Below, piece by piece: positions 44,989-53,178 of a DNA stretch of 64,000 nucleotides. The stretch is from Candidatus Kapaibacterium sp. (lineage in GTDB: Bacteria > Bacteroidota > Ignavibacteria > Kapaibacteriales > UBA2268). The stretch's first letter is position 1, and each line of letters begins with the position of its first letter. The notes below the pieces were generated by a model, which saw only the letters and a program-made list of their open reading frames with translations, had not been told where the DNA came from and made no database searches. The position numbers and the translations under genes are program-made. Where the stretch lies: contig JAPLFL010000123.1 in NCBI GenBank assembly GCA_026390695.1, positions 1 through 64,000 on the forward strand, in the 5' to 3' direction.

Positions 44989-46869
44989 ATGAAGACTTTA
45001 ATAAGGGTATATATTGTGGCAATATTTATGATACTTTCAAATCAAAATGAATCTAATGCTCAAAATAATTCTATTCCCGATAGAAATAAAATTGATCCAA
45101 GATACACTTGGGATGTAAATGCAATTTATAAAAATCAAAACGATTGGGAGGCAGACTTTAACAAACTCTCAGCTTATCTAAAAGAATTTAAGAAATTTGA
45201 AGGTAAATTGAGTTCCGGTGCCGATACAATTGCTCTTTGTTTGGATTTTTATTATTCAACATGCAATACTTTGTATCAAAAATTATTTTTATATTCCTCA
45301 CTTAATCATGACCTTGATCAGGCTGATCAAAAGATGCAATCTCATTTCGACAGAATTAAAACACTTGGTGCGCAATTATCTGCTGCTGCTGCTTTTATAA
45401 GCCCGGAAATTTTGAAAATTGATAAAAACAAATTCCCTTTGTTTATATCACATCCGAAATTAATCAAATATGCTCATATTTTTGATGAAATCATGCGTAA
45501 AGCAGAGCATACTTTAAGCAAATCAGAAGAAGAAATGCTTTCACTATACGCTCCTATAGATGATTCCTTTATGAATGTGTATCAAATGTTGACGAATGCC
45601 GAAGTTAAATTCCCAACTATCAAGGGTAGCGATGGAAATGATTTCCAACTAACTCATGGTCGCTACTACAACGGTATGTTTTCTCTCGATCGGGATTTTC
45701 GTAAACGTGCTTACCAGGGGATTTATATTCCATTCACCGATTATAAAAACACGCTTGCTACATTATATACATCCAGTATTAAATCAAAAATTTTCAATGC
45801 TCAGGCAAGAAAATATACAAGCACACTCGAAGCCGCTTTGAACGAGAATAATATCCCGGTTGAGGTTTACACAAATCTTATTAAAACAGTCAATGAAAAT
45901 ATATCGGTAATGCACCGTTGGACAGCTTTAAAAAAGAAAATTCTAAAACTCAAAGATTTCCACCCCTACGATACTTATGTTACACTTTTCCCTGCTGAAA
46001 AGAAGGATTACACCTATGATCAAGCTATCGGCATTATTATTGGTGCTTTAGCAATTATGGGCGATGATTATATAAGGGATATGAAAATGGCTATTTTCAA
46101 TAGAAGAATTGATGTTTATGAGACCAAAGGTAAAGCTACGGGAGCCTATTCATCTGGATCAACTCCGGGAGTAGAACCCTATATTTTACTAAATTGGAGC
46201 GGTGATCTTAACGATGTTTTTACTCTTGCTCATGAACTTGGCCATAACATGCACTCTCACTACACAATATCGAATCAGGAACCCCAATATGCCGATTATC
46301 CGATCTTTTTAGCAGAAATAGCATCCACAACCAATGAAGCTCTACTCTTAGATTATCTTTTAAAAAATGCAAAAACGAAATCCGAAAAACTTTCATTAAT
46401 GGAGAAAGCGCTAAATAATTTTCAACAAACCTTTTTCAGGCAATGCCGTTTTGCTGAATTTGAAATGTTAGTTCAAAGCAGAATGGAAAAAGGGGAAGTC
46501 TTCACCGCAGAGACCTTAGCGAATTTGTTCGGAGAGCTGTATCAGAAGCAATGGGGACCCGAAATGACTGTCGATAACGAAGAAAAATACTCTTGGTCGC
46601 GTGTTCATCATTTCTTCTATAACTTCTATGTTTTCCAGTATTCTACCGGAATTGCAGCAGCGCAGACATTTGCAACGGCAATAGAAACAGAACGTGGACC
46701 GGCTATTGACAGATATATGAACTTTCTAAAAGCAGGGAATTCCGATTATGCTGTTAGAATTTTAATGGATGCTGGTGTAGATATGTCAAGCCCACAGCCT
46801 ATAATTTCATTAATTCAGAAAATGAATGACATATTAAATCAGATGGAAGCACTGATTGATTCAAAATAA
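44989..46869 (+). CDS. pepF: Secreted oligoendopeptidase F (M3 metallopeptidase)
   Basis: About 626 residues. The ATG at 44989 is chosen because it starts a signal peptide (MKTLIRVYIVAIFMIL) ending before the mature N-terminus near SNAQNN; an upstream GTG/TTG start would add ten residues. The zinc site is HELGHNMHSHY (HExxH) with a downstream Glu in FLAEIASTTNEALL. PepF enzymes cleave oligopeptides of roughly 7-17 residues. A signal peptide suggests the periplasm, unlike the cytoplasmic PepF of lactococci. It is probably transcribed alone; the DegT gene ends 150 bases before. Confidence 0.9.
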   Translation: MKTLIRVYIVAIFMILSNQNESNAQNNSIPDRNKIDPRYTWDVNAIYKNQNDWEADFNKLSAYLKEFKKFEGKLSSGADTIALCLDFYYSTCNTLYQKLFLYSSLNHDLDQADQKMQSHFDRIKTLGAQLSAAAAFISPEILKIDKNKFPLFISHPKLIKYAHIFDEIMRKAEHTLSKSEEEMLSLYAPIDDSFMNVYQMLTNAEVKFPTIKGSDGNDFQLTHGRYYNGMFSLDRDFRKRAYQGIYIPFTDYKNTLATLYTSSIKSKIFNAQARKYTSTLEAALNENNIPVEVYTNLIKTVNENISVMHRWTALKKKILKLKDFHPYDTYVTLFPAEKKDYTYDQAIGIIIGALAIMGDDYIRDMKMAIFNRRIDVYETKGKATGAYSSGSTPGVEPYILLNWSGDLNDVFTLAHELGHNMHSHYTISNQEPQYADYPIFLAEIASTTNEALLLDYLLKNAKTKSEKLSLMEKALNNFQQTFFRQCRFAEFEMLVQSRMEKGEVFTAETLANLFGELYQKQWGPEMTVDNEEKYSWSRVHHFFYNFYVFQYSTGIAAAQTFATAIETERGPAIDRYMNFLKAGNSDYAVRILMDAGVDMSSPQPIISLIQKMNDILNQMEALIDSK

Positions 46870-47182
46870 ATTTACATTGAGTCCAAAAAATTAACAAAAA
46901 AGAATGTTTGTTCTACTTAGTGTAGGTCAGACATTCTTGTCTGATGTTTGTTCTTCTAAAAACAAGTTAGATGAGAGGTTTTTGTCATAAAATAAGGTTT
47001 TACAGCATTTCATCAATAAAAATTCTATTTTAGTCAATATTTGTGTATAATTGTTAGCCTTTGGAGAGGGGCAGGGGGTGAGGTTATTGGTATTATTGTA
47101 GAATTCTTATGAAAAATCTGGGTTTAAGCAAATTCTAAAATTTTATTGACGGGATGAATTATTGGATCATTTTGTATGTATC
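46870..47182. other. Intergenic region between convergent genes, with palindromic repeats
   Basis: No gene seen. It contains a TCAGACA/TGTCTGA palindrome at 46927-46944. A purine-rich stretch near 47060-47085 (CTTTGGAGAGGGGCAGGGGG) stands out from the AT-rich surroundings and looks like another dispersed repeat. Convergent genes end on either side (pepF and the PP2C gene). Confidence 0.6.
46927..46944. repeat. Palindromic intergenic repeat (TCAGACA-TTCT-TGTCTGA)
   Basis: A 7-bp perfect stem with a 4-base loop, in the context TGTAGGTCAGACATTCTTG. A related longer element built on CAGACGAGGA is at 62762-62816, so this may be a repeat family in the genome. Confidence 0.6.
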
Positions 47183-50110
47183 TCAGAGAGTTTTAATTAC
47201 TACTGCTGTCATATCATCATATTGCGGCGCATCTTCAGTAAAATCACGAACGGATTTTACAATACATTCCATTAATTTTTCTGCACTTAATTGATAATTA
47301 TTTTCGATAACTTCGATAAATCTTGATTCATCAAAATCAACACTATTTTCATTTCGTGCTTCTAAAATTCCATCACTAATCAAAATAAATATATCTCCGG
47401 TGTTATATTCAACAATCATTTCTTCAAGGCTTTCCGAAAATAAACCAGTACTATCCAAACCCATCACTATACCTTTTGGAGTGTATTTAATGACCTTTCC
47501 GGTTGATATTTTATAACAAAATAAGGGCAAATGCCCTGCACGAGAAATCAATAATTGATTTTTAGCTGGATTTATTTTGGCCACAATTGCTGAAATAAAC
47601 GAACGTTTCTCAATTTGTCTGCTAACAAGCTGATTGGTTCTAATTAATAAATTTCGAGGTGATAGTTCATATTCATGTAAAGTACGAATAATGCCCTGAG
47701 TTTTTGACATGTAGAGTGCAGCCGAAGTCCCTTTTCCACTCACATCACCAACTATCACAGATAAAGATTTCTCAATATTTTCAGCTTTAGTTGTCTTATC
47801 AGAATTGATAGAAAAATGATTATCCTGATTAGTTAAAAAATCATAAAAATCGCCCCCGACTTCAAATGCAGGGATTGAGATGCCGGCGATATCCAATCCA
47901 ATAAAATTCGGCGTATTCTTTGGTAATGAAGCAAGCTGAATATTACGTGCAATTTCAAGTTCGTGCTTCATTCGTTCCTGTCTTGTCAGATCTTCATACA
48001 AAAAAGCATTTTCAACGGCTACTGCTGCACTAATAGCAATGGAATTAAGAAAATCGAAATCCTCATTATTGAATGGAGTTTCTGATAATTTATCTCCAAC
48101 GATCAGTGCTCCCAAGACTTTTGAACGTGAAAAGATAGGTATGATCCATTGAAATTGAAATTCAGATAATATCTTTTTCAGATTGTCGGGCAAATAATCA
48201 ACGCGTATGCTGCCTTTGAAAGGTTTCAATGATTTTGCAAAAATCTGGCCGGTAGAATGACAAAATTCTTTCAAATTCTTAGATTTGATGCCATAAAATT
48301 CGCATTCGGTTACTTTAAGTTCATCTTTAAAGAAGACAACGCCGACTCTTTTCAGATGTACAAGTTCAGCTAACTTTTCGACTATGATTACGGCTAAATC
48401 CTGCAAACAGCAACTTTCCATCAGCAGAGCCATTTTCGTTGAAGCATCCCGATAGTCAAATTTAGTACGGTAGAATTTTTTATCAATATAACGGAGTCCC
48501 TTCCTACGAAATTTAATTAATAAATAAGTTGAAATAACTGATACGATGATTAAAATAAATTTCTCATAATGCTGATTAGAAGCCACATCCATAGGATGAT
48601 CAATTAACTCGATACTTGATTTATTTATTTTTAAATTAGGTACCTGAAAGCTAAAACCCGAAACAATCCCTATAAAAATTAAAATCACCAGTATAATACT
48701 CATTTTCCATAAGTTAGAAAAGATAATATATTGAATGTTCTTTCTTAATTGAAAATTTAAATCCAACAATCGGTAGCGCCAGATTACATACAAATAAGAC
48801 AGTGGAATTAACGCAGGAATTGGTAATTTTACATAATCAAAAATATTTCTGTAAATCATCAAAGACTGAAAATTACTAATAATTAAATCTGCGATAACAT
48901 AAGTAGAAATAAATAAATACATTGACCAGCGAATAGATTTCCAGACTCTGGTTCCCTCATCATCGAATAATCTGCGATATATAAATCCAATTACTAAAAA
49001 GTATATGGATTCAATCATAACTAAAAAGCCCTTATTATGATCAATCTGATTAAATTCTTCCAGAGGTATGTCAAAGAAAACTCTGGCAGTATAAAGTGCA
49101 TAAACAAAACTTAGAAAATATGGAATTATTATTATCCATTTCTTCTTTAAAAGACCGGTTTTTTCTTTTGGGAAATAAAATATAGAATGAAAAAAAATCG
49201 GGAAGTAGAACACAACTGATAAAGTCATCAGAAAAAATCGTACAATCGAAAAAATATCAAGATTATGAGGTGAATTCATCGGTCCCATAATAAAACAGAA
49301 CCCGAATACGAACAATGAGAGTCCGACTAATCTGGCAGCTTTCAGATTAGGTTTTTTGTTTATTAGAAAAGTTCCTGTAAATAAGGATAATAAAAAAATT
49401 GCTAAAAAAAAGATTGAAATAATTGGCACTCCAAATTCGGCTAATTTTACCTTGAAATTATTATAATTTCCATCTCTAAGAATTTCATAATAAATTTCGT
49501 GACCGCTCTTTGAACTACGTAAAATAGAATCTGCATGATAAGCATTATTGAAGTTTTGCCCGTTTACCTTGGTAATCACATCTCCGGCTCTAAGTCCAGC
49601 TCTGTCGGAGGCACCTCCGGGTTCAACGGTAAAAATGATTGCCCCTGATTTCATTATAGTAAAATTTTCTGGAAACAGGTCTTTTTTAGCTACAAAATAA
49701 ACAAAGTAAGGGACTCTGTTATTTATTAACGCTTTGGGGCCATTTATCGAATTAAAAGAAAATGATGGCTGAAGTATATAAAGGACTGCACTATCCTTTT
49801 TTATTTTACTCAAATAAGAATTGAGGGCTTCAATATTTTTAACAACAAGTGAATCAATTCTAAAAAGCAAACAGCCTTTTGTTACAGAATCGCCGGGATT
49901 ATAGGTTGAGTCTGCAAAATTTGTCAGTACCCATCTGGCTGGAAAAGTGTTATTTACATAAATTTTTGAATAAACGTCTCGGTAAGCGTTTTCATCAGTA
50001 GTAGTCATACTGACTCTGAGGAAATAGTACAAGCCCATAGAAAACAGAACTGCACTAATTCCAAGGTAAATTATTCTATATTGATTAGCGGATAAATTTC
50101 TAATAGCCAT
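47183..50110 (-). CDS. PDZ-membrane-GAF-PP2C (SpoIIE-type) phosphatase
   Basis: A 975-residue signalling protein. An N-terminal membrane helix (~12-32) precedes a periplasmic part with a PDZ domain (~148-215, PGGASDRAGLRAGDVITKVNGQ). About seven to eight membrane helices lie at ~225-545. A GAF-like domain follows (~560-715, GALIVGDKLSE). The C-terminal PP2C/SpoIIE phosphatase (~745-975) has FEVGGDFYDFL, VIVGDVSGKGTSAAL, LISDGILEARN and YDDMTAVVIK, with the metal-binding Asp residues intact. RsbU/SpoIIE-type phosphatases often act on anti-sigma antagonists. No anti-sigma partner is adjacent. The PDZ-to-membrane-to-GAF arrangement suggests sensing at the membrane. Confidence 0.9.
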   Translation of the reverse strand: MAIRNLSANQYRIIYLGISAVLFSMGLYYFLRVSMTTTDENAYRDVYSKIYVNNTFPARWVLTNFADSTYNPGDSVTKGCLLFRIDSLVVKNIEALNSYLSKIKKDSAVLYILQPSFSFNSINGPKALINNRVPYFVYFVAKKDLFPENFTIMKSGAIIFTVEPGGASDRAGLRAGDVITKVNGQNFNNAYHADSILRSSKSGHEIYYEILRDGNYNNFKVKLAEFGVPIISIFFLAIFLLSLFTGTFLINKKPNLKAARLVGLSLFVFGFCFIMGPMNSPHNLDIFSIVRFFLMTLSVVFYFPIFFHSIFYFPKEKTGLLKKKWIIIIPYFLSFVYALYTARVFFDIPLEEFNQIDHNKGFLVMIESIYFLVIGFIYRRLFDDEGTRVWKSIRWSMYLFISTYVIADLIISNFQSLMIYRNIFDYVKLPIPALIPLSYLYVIWRYRLLDLNFQLRKNIQYIIFSNLWKMSIILVILIFIGIVSGFSFQVPNLKINKSSIELIDHPMDVASNQHYEKFILIIVSVISTYLLIKFRRKGLRYIDKKFYRTKFDYRDASTKMALLMESCCLQDLAVIIVEKLAELVHLKRVGVVFFKDELKVTECEFYGIKSKNLKEFCHSTGQIFAKSLKPFKGSIRVDYLPDNLKKILSEFQFQWIIPIFSRSKVLGALIVGDKLSETPFNNEDFDFLNSIAISAAVAVENAFLYEDLTRQERMKHELEIARNIQLASLPKNTPNFIGLDIAGISIPAFEVGGDFYDFLTNQDNHFSINSDKTTKAENIEKSLSVIVGDVSGKGTSAALYMSKTQGIIRTLHEYELSPRNLLIRTNQLVSRQIEKRSFISAIVAKINPAKNQLLISRAGHLPLFCYKISTGKVIKYTPKGIVMGLDSTGLFSESLEEMIVEYNTGDIFILISDGILEARNENSVDFDESRFIEVIENNYQLSAEKLMECIVKSVRDFTEDAPQYDDMTAVVIKTL

Positions 50111-50512
50111 AAATAAAAAAATAATTTACAAAAACTACCATTTACCATACGTAAAATAATAAAAAAAGTTATTATAGTAAATAAAGTAACAACTTTAAAA
50201 AACCGCTTCAGTTGTTTTTATCTTTGTTCTCTTTTAATCATAGAACAGATATTCTTGTTCTTTGTGCTTGCTGAACTGCCCGAAAACGAAAAATCTTTCG
50301 TAACGGAATTATAAAATCATCTTTGAACTCAGTAATTAATCTGCAATCAGGGAAATAATGGCAAATGGGTAATTGAAATTTATTAACATAAACTTTTAAC
50401 TACCCCTTACCCCATCGCCATCATTAAGCAAATTTTCAAACTCAATTTAATATTCATATCAAATTAAGATTGAAATTAATATCTAAAAAACTATTAAACA
50501 ATTTATCTTTAA
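50111..50512. other. Intergenic region, no gene recognised
   Basis: It separates the PP2C gene start and the acyl-CoA dehydrogenase stop, both on the minus strand. A short imperfect palindrome (near 50238-50262, GAACAGATATTCTTGTTC) resembles the other dispersed repeats. The rest is AT-rich, with one C-rich stretch near 50400 (ACCCCTTACCCCATCGCC). A TATCTTTG at 50219-50226 is on the wrong strand for any gene. Confidence 0.5.
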
Positions 50513-51676
50513 TTATTCAAAAGCACTAATTCCGGTTATATCATTTCCCAAAATCAAAGTATGTATATCATGTGTCCCTTCGTATGTACGCACTGATTCT
50601 AAATTCGCAGCATGACGCATAACCGGATATTCCCCTAAAATCCCATTTGCACCGTGTATATCGCGAGATATGCGGGCTGCTTGAATTGCTATATCTACAT
50701 TATTCCGTTTAGCAAATGATACCTGCTGCGGTGTTGCACGACCTTCGTCCATTAATCTACCAAGACGCCACGCAACCAATTGTGCCTTTGTAATTTCGGT
50801 AAGCATCCAGACCAATTTCTCCTGAACAATCTGGAAACCCGCGATAGGCTTGCCGAACTGAATTCGAGATTTTGAATAATCGAGAGATGATTCATAAACG
50901 GACATTGCAGCACCAATCACACCATACTGGATTCCGTATCTTGCCCGTGTAAGACAGCTCAGTGGCCCTTTCAGTCCATTAATATTCAATCGGTTTCCAT
51001 CAGGAATTTCAACGTCATCAAAAATCAATTCTGACGTTACTGAGGCTCTGAGAGAATGCTTCCCGTGCATTTCCGGGGCTGTAAACCCCTTCATACCCTT
51101 TTCAACTAAAAATCCTGTAACAACTCCGTCCAATTTTGCCCATACCACAGCAAGGTCAGCCAATGTGCCATTTGTTATCCACATTTTTGCACCATTAAGC
51201 AAATATCCGCCATCAATCTTTTTGGCATTAGTTACCATTCCACCTGGATTTGAACCAAAGTCAGGCTCGGTTAGTCCAAAACAGCCAATAGCTTCGGCTC
51301 TTGCAAGTTTAGGCAACCATTTCATCTTTATTTCTTCGCTGCCATACTGATTAATTGGGAACATTACCAAAGAATTTTGAACAGAAGCAAATGAGCGAAC
51401 ACCCGAATCACCACGCTCCAATTCCTGCATTGCAAGCCCATAGCAGGTGTAATTGGCTCCGGCTCCACCATATTTTTCATCGATTGTTATTCCGAACAAT
51501 CCCAAATCAGCTAATTTCTGAGCTAAGTGCATTGGAAATATTCCTTTTTGATATGCATCTTCTATGATAGGTAAAACTTCAGAATCAGTAAAATCCCGAA
51601 CAGTTTGTCTTACTAATAATTCTTCTTCAGTATAAAGTTCGTCTAAAAAATAATAATCAGGTGCGGAAATTGGCAT
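50513..51676 (-). CDS. Glutaryl-CoA dehydrogenase-like acyl-CoA dehydrogenase
   Basis: About 387 residues. The ATG at 51676 (MPISAPDYYFLD) is preferred over the upstream TTG at 51688. It is an FAD acyl-CoA dehydrogenase. CFGLTEPDFGSNPGGM, KMWITNG and RTYEGTHDIHTLILG (catalytic Glu in YEGTHD) are present. The VRSFASVQNSLVMFPI block, with its Arg-Ser pair, and the following GSEEIKMKWLPKLA match glutaryl-CoA dehydrogenase (GCDH) closely. GCDH oxidises and decarboxylates glutaryl-CoA to crotonyl-CoA in lysine and tryptophan breakdown. Family membership is secure; the substrate is probable. It is divergent from nusA. Confidence 0.88.
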   Translation of the reverse strand: MPISAPDYYFLDELYTEEELLVRQTVRDFTDSEVLPIIEDAYQKGIFPMHLAQKLADLGLFGITIDEKYGGAGANYTCYGLAMQELERGDSGVRSFASVQNSLVMFPINQYGSEEIKMKWLPKLARAEAIGCFGLTEPDFGSNPGGMVTNAKKIDGGYLLNGAKMWITNGTLADLAVVWAKLDGVVTGFLVEKGMKGFTAPEMHGKHSLRASVTSELIFDDVEIPDGNRLNINGLKGPLSCLTRARYGIQYGVIGAAMSVYESSLDYSKSRIQFGKPIAGFQIVQEKLVWMLTEITKAQLVAWRLGRLMDEGRATPQQVSFAKRNNVDIAIQAARISRDIHGANGILGEYPVMRHAANLESVRTYEGTHDIHTLILGNDITGISAFE

Positions 51677-51734
51677 AAGAAACTCCAAAATAAAAGTAAT
51701 TTAATAAAAAAAATATAAATATTGTATATATCTA

Positions 51735-51765
51735 TTTGATTTGATATGTAAATTGATTATTTTTG
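51735..51765 (+). promoter_or_regulatory. Bacteroidota-type promoter of the nusA operon
   Basis: TTTG (51735-51738), a 19-base spacer, then TATTTTTG (51758-51765): a full match to TTTG-N19-TAnnTTTG. The transcript would start near 51771-51773, about 75 bases before the nusA ATG. Confidence 0.7.
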
Positions 51766-51774
51766 TATTGGTTC

Positions 51775-51796
51775 AACGGGCAATTGCCCGTTTTTT
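51775..51796 (+). promoter_or_regulatory. 18-bp perfect palindrome plus T tract at the nusA operon start
   Basis: AACGGGCAATTGCCCGTT (51775-51792) is perfectly self-complementary, and the plus strand continues TTTT to 51796. It looks like an intrinsic terminator, yet the predicted transcription start is only 2-4 bases before it. It may instead be an operator at +2 to +20, an extreme 5'-end RNA hairpin, or an attenuator. Confidence 0.7.
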
Positions 51797-51844
51797 GTTA
51801 AAAATATTTTTTTTAATTCCTGTATAATTCGGAGAGTAAAAATA

Positions 51845-53164
51845 ATGCGACGCCGCAAAGCAAAAAATAAAATCGACAAAAAACTCATCATCGATGCATT
51901 TGCAGAAATGGCAAAATCGAAAAATATCGACCGTGACCTTTTACAAGGTATAGTCGAAGAAACTATTTCAATGATTGTCAAAAAGAAATACGGTACTGAA
52001 GCCAATTTCGATATAATTGTAAATATGGAAAAAGGAGATATCGAAGTATATCTTATGCGTACCGTTGTGGACGAACCATCTGATCCATCTCTTGAGATAT
52101 CATTAACAGAAGCACATCGTTATGATGACGGTTACACACTTGGTGATGAATTCATTGAAGAAATCACTCTTGATAATATCTCCGATAGTTTTGGGCGACG
52201 CCTAATATCGCTTGCAGGGCAGAGTTTGAACCAAAAAATCCGTGATGTTGAAAAAGATAATATTTACAATGAATATGCTTCCAAAGTAGGTGAGATCATC
52301 ATTGGTGAAATTTATCAGGTACGTCGCAATGACTTGCTTATCATGCACAACAAGACTGAAATGAGGCTCCCAAGAGAAGAACAAATTCCTAATGAACCTT
52401 ACAAATACAAAAAAAATCAATCCGTCAAAGCTATTATTAAAGAAGTTAAACGCGCCGGAACCGGCGGTCAGCCTGAAATAATCCTTTCACGTGCTTCAGA
52501 AGATTTTCTGGCTCGTTTATTTGAAATTGAAATCCCAGAAATTTATGATGGAATTATTCAAATTAAAGCCATAGCACGTGATCCCGGAGAGCGTTCAAAA
52601 GTTGCGGTTATGTCCTTGGATGATAGGGTCGATCCGGTAGGAGCCTGTGTTGGAATGAAGGGAATCCGTATCCATTCTATAGTTCGTGAATTAAATAACG
52701 AAAATATTGATTTAATTCAATATGCCGATGAACCAAAACTCTACATTGGGAGAGCATTATCACCTGCAAAAGTATTGGAAATCAATGTACAACATGAAAT
52801 AAAAAGCGCAACAGTCCTTGTTCCTGACGATCAGGTCTCGCTCGCTATCGGAAAAAATGGTCAAAACGTTAAATTAGCTTCACAATTAACGGGATATTCA
52901 CTGACCCTTATCAAAGAAGGTGGAGAAGACATCGAATTAGTTGAATTTAAAGATGAATTGGGGAATACCCTGTTAAAACAATTGGCTGATTTGAATATTA
53001 GTACTGTAAGAGAGTTTCTTGATTCAGATATTGGGACACTTCTTGCTATTCCTGATTTATCCAAAGATATGCTTCTGGAGCTTCGTTCCATAATGCTAAA
53101 TGAATTGGATGAAGAAGAAATCGAAGAAATGCGTGAAAAAATCATGAATTTTTCAATTAAATAA
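51845..53164 (+). CDS. nusA: Transcription termination/antitermination factor NusA
   Basis: A 439-residue RNA polymerase-associated factor. The N-terminal RNAP-binding domain (~1-125) is followed by an S1 domain (~135-205, GEIIIGEIYQVRRNDLLI). Two KH domains follow (~230-370, including DPVGACVGMKGIRIHSIV and LAIGKNGQNVKLASQLT). A C-terminal helix-hairpin-helix region ends the protein (~375-439). It lacks the acidic repeats found in proteobacterial NusA. It is the first gene of the cluster with infB, rbfA, truB and ribF. rimP, which usually precedes nusA, is absent here: the gene upstream is a divergent acyl-CoA dehydrogenase. Confidence 0.96.
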   Translation: MRRRKAKNKIDKKLIIDAFAEMAKSKNIDRDLLQGIVEETISMIVKKKYGTEANFDIIVNMEKGDIEVYLMRTVVDEPSDPSLEISLTEAHRYDDGYTLGDEFIEEITLDNISDSFGRRLISLAGQSLNQKIRDVEKDNIYNEYASKVGEIIIGEIYQVRRNDLLIMHNKTEMRLPREEQIPNEPYKYKKNQSVKAIIKEVKRAGTGGQPEIILSRASEDFLARLFEIEIPEIYDGIIQIKAIARDPGERSKVAVMSLDDRVDPVGACVGMKGIRIHSIVRELNNENIDLIQYADEPKLYIGRALSPAKVLEINVQHEIKSATVLVPDDQVSLAIGKNGQNVKLASQLTGYSLTLIKEGGEDIELVEFKDELGNTLLKQLADLNISTVREFLDSDIGTLLAIPDLSKDMLLELRSIMLNELDEEEIEEMREKIMNFSIK

Positions 53165-53178
53165 TATAATCCATTAGT

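Noticed and set aside
50219-50226. TATCTTTG, a plus-strand -7 match
   Set aside because: There is no plus-strand gene downstream before nusA, which has a much better promoter of its own.
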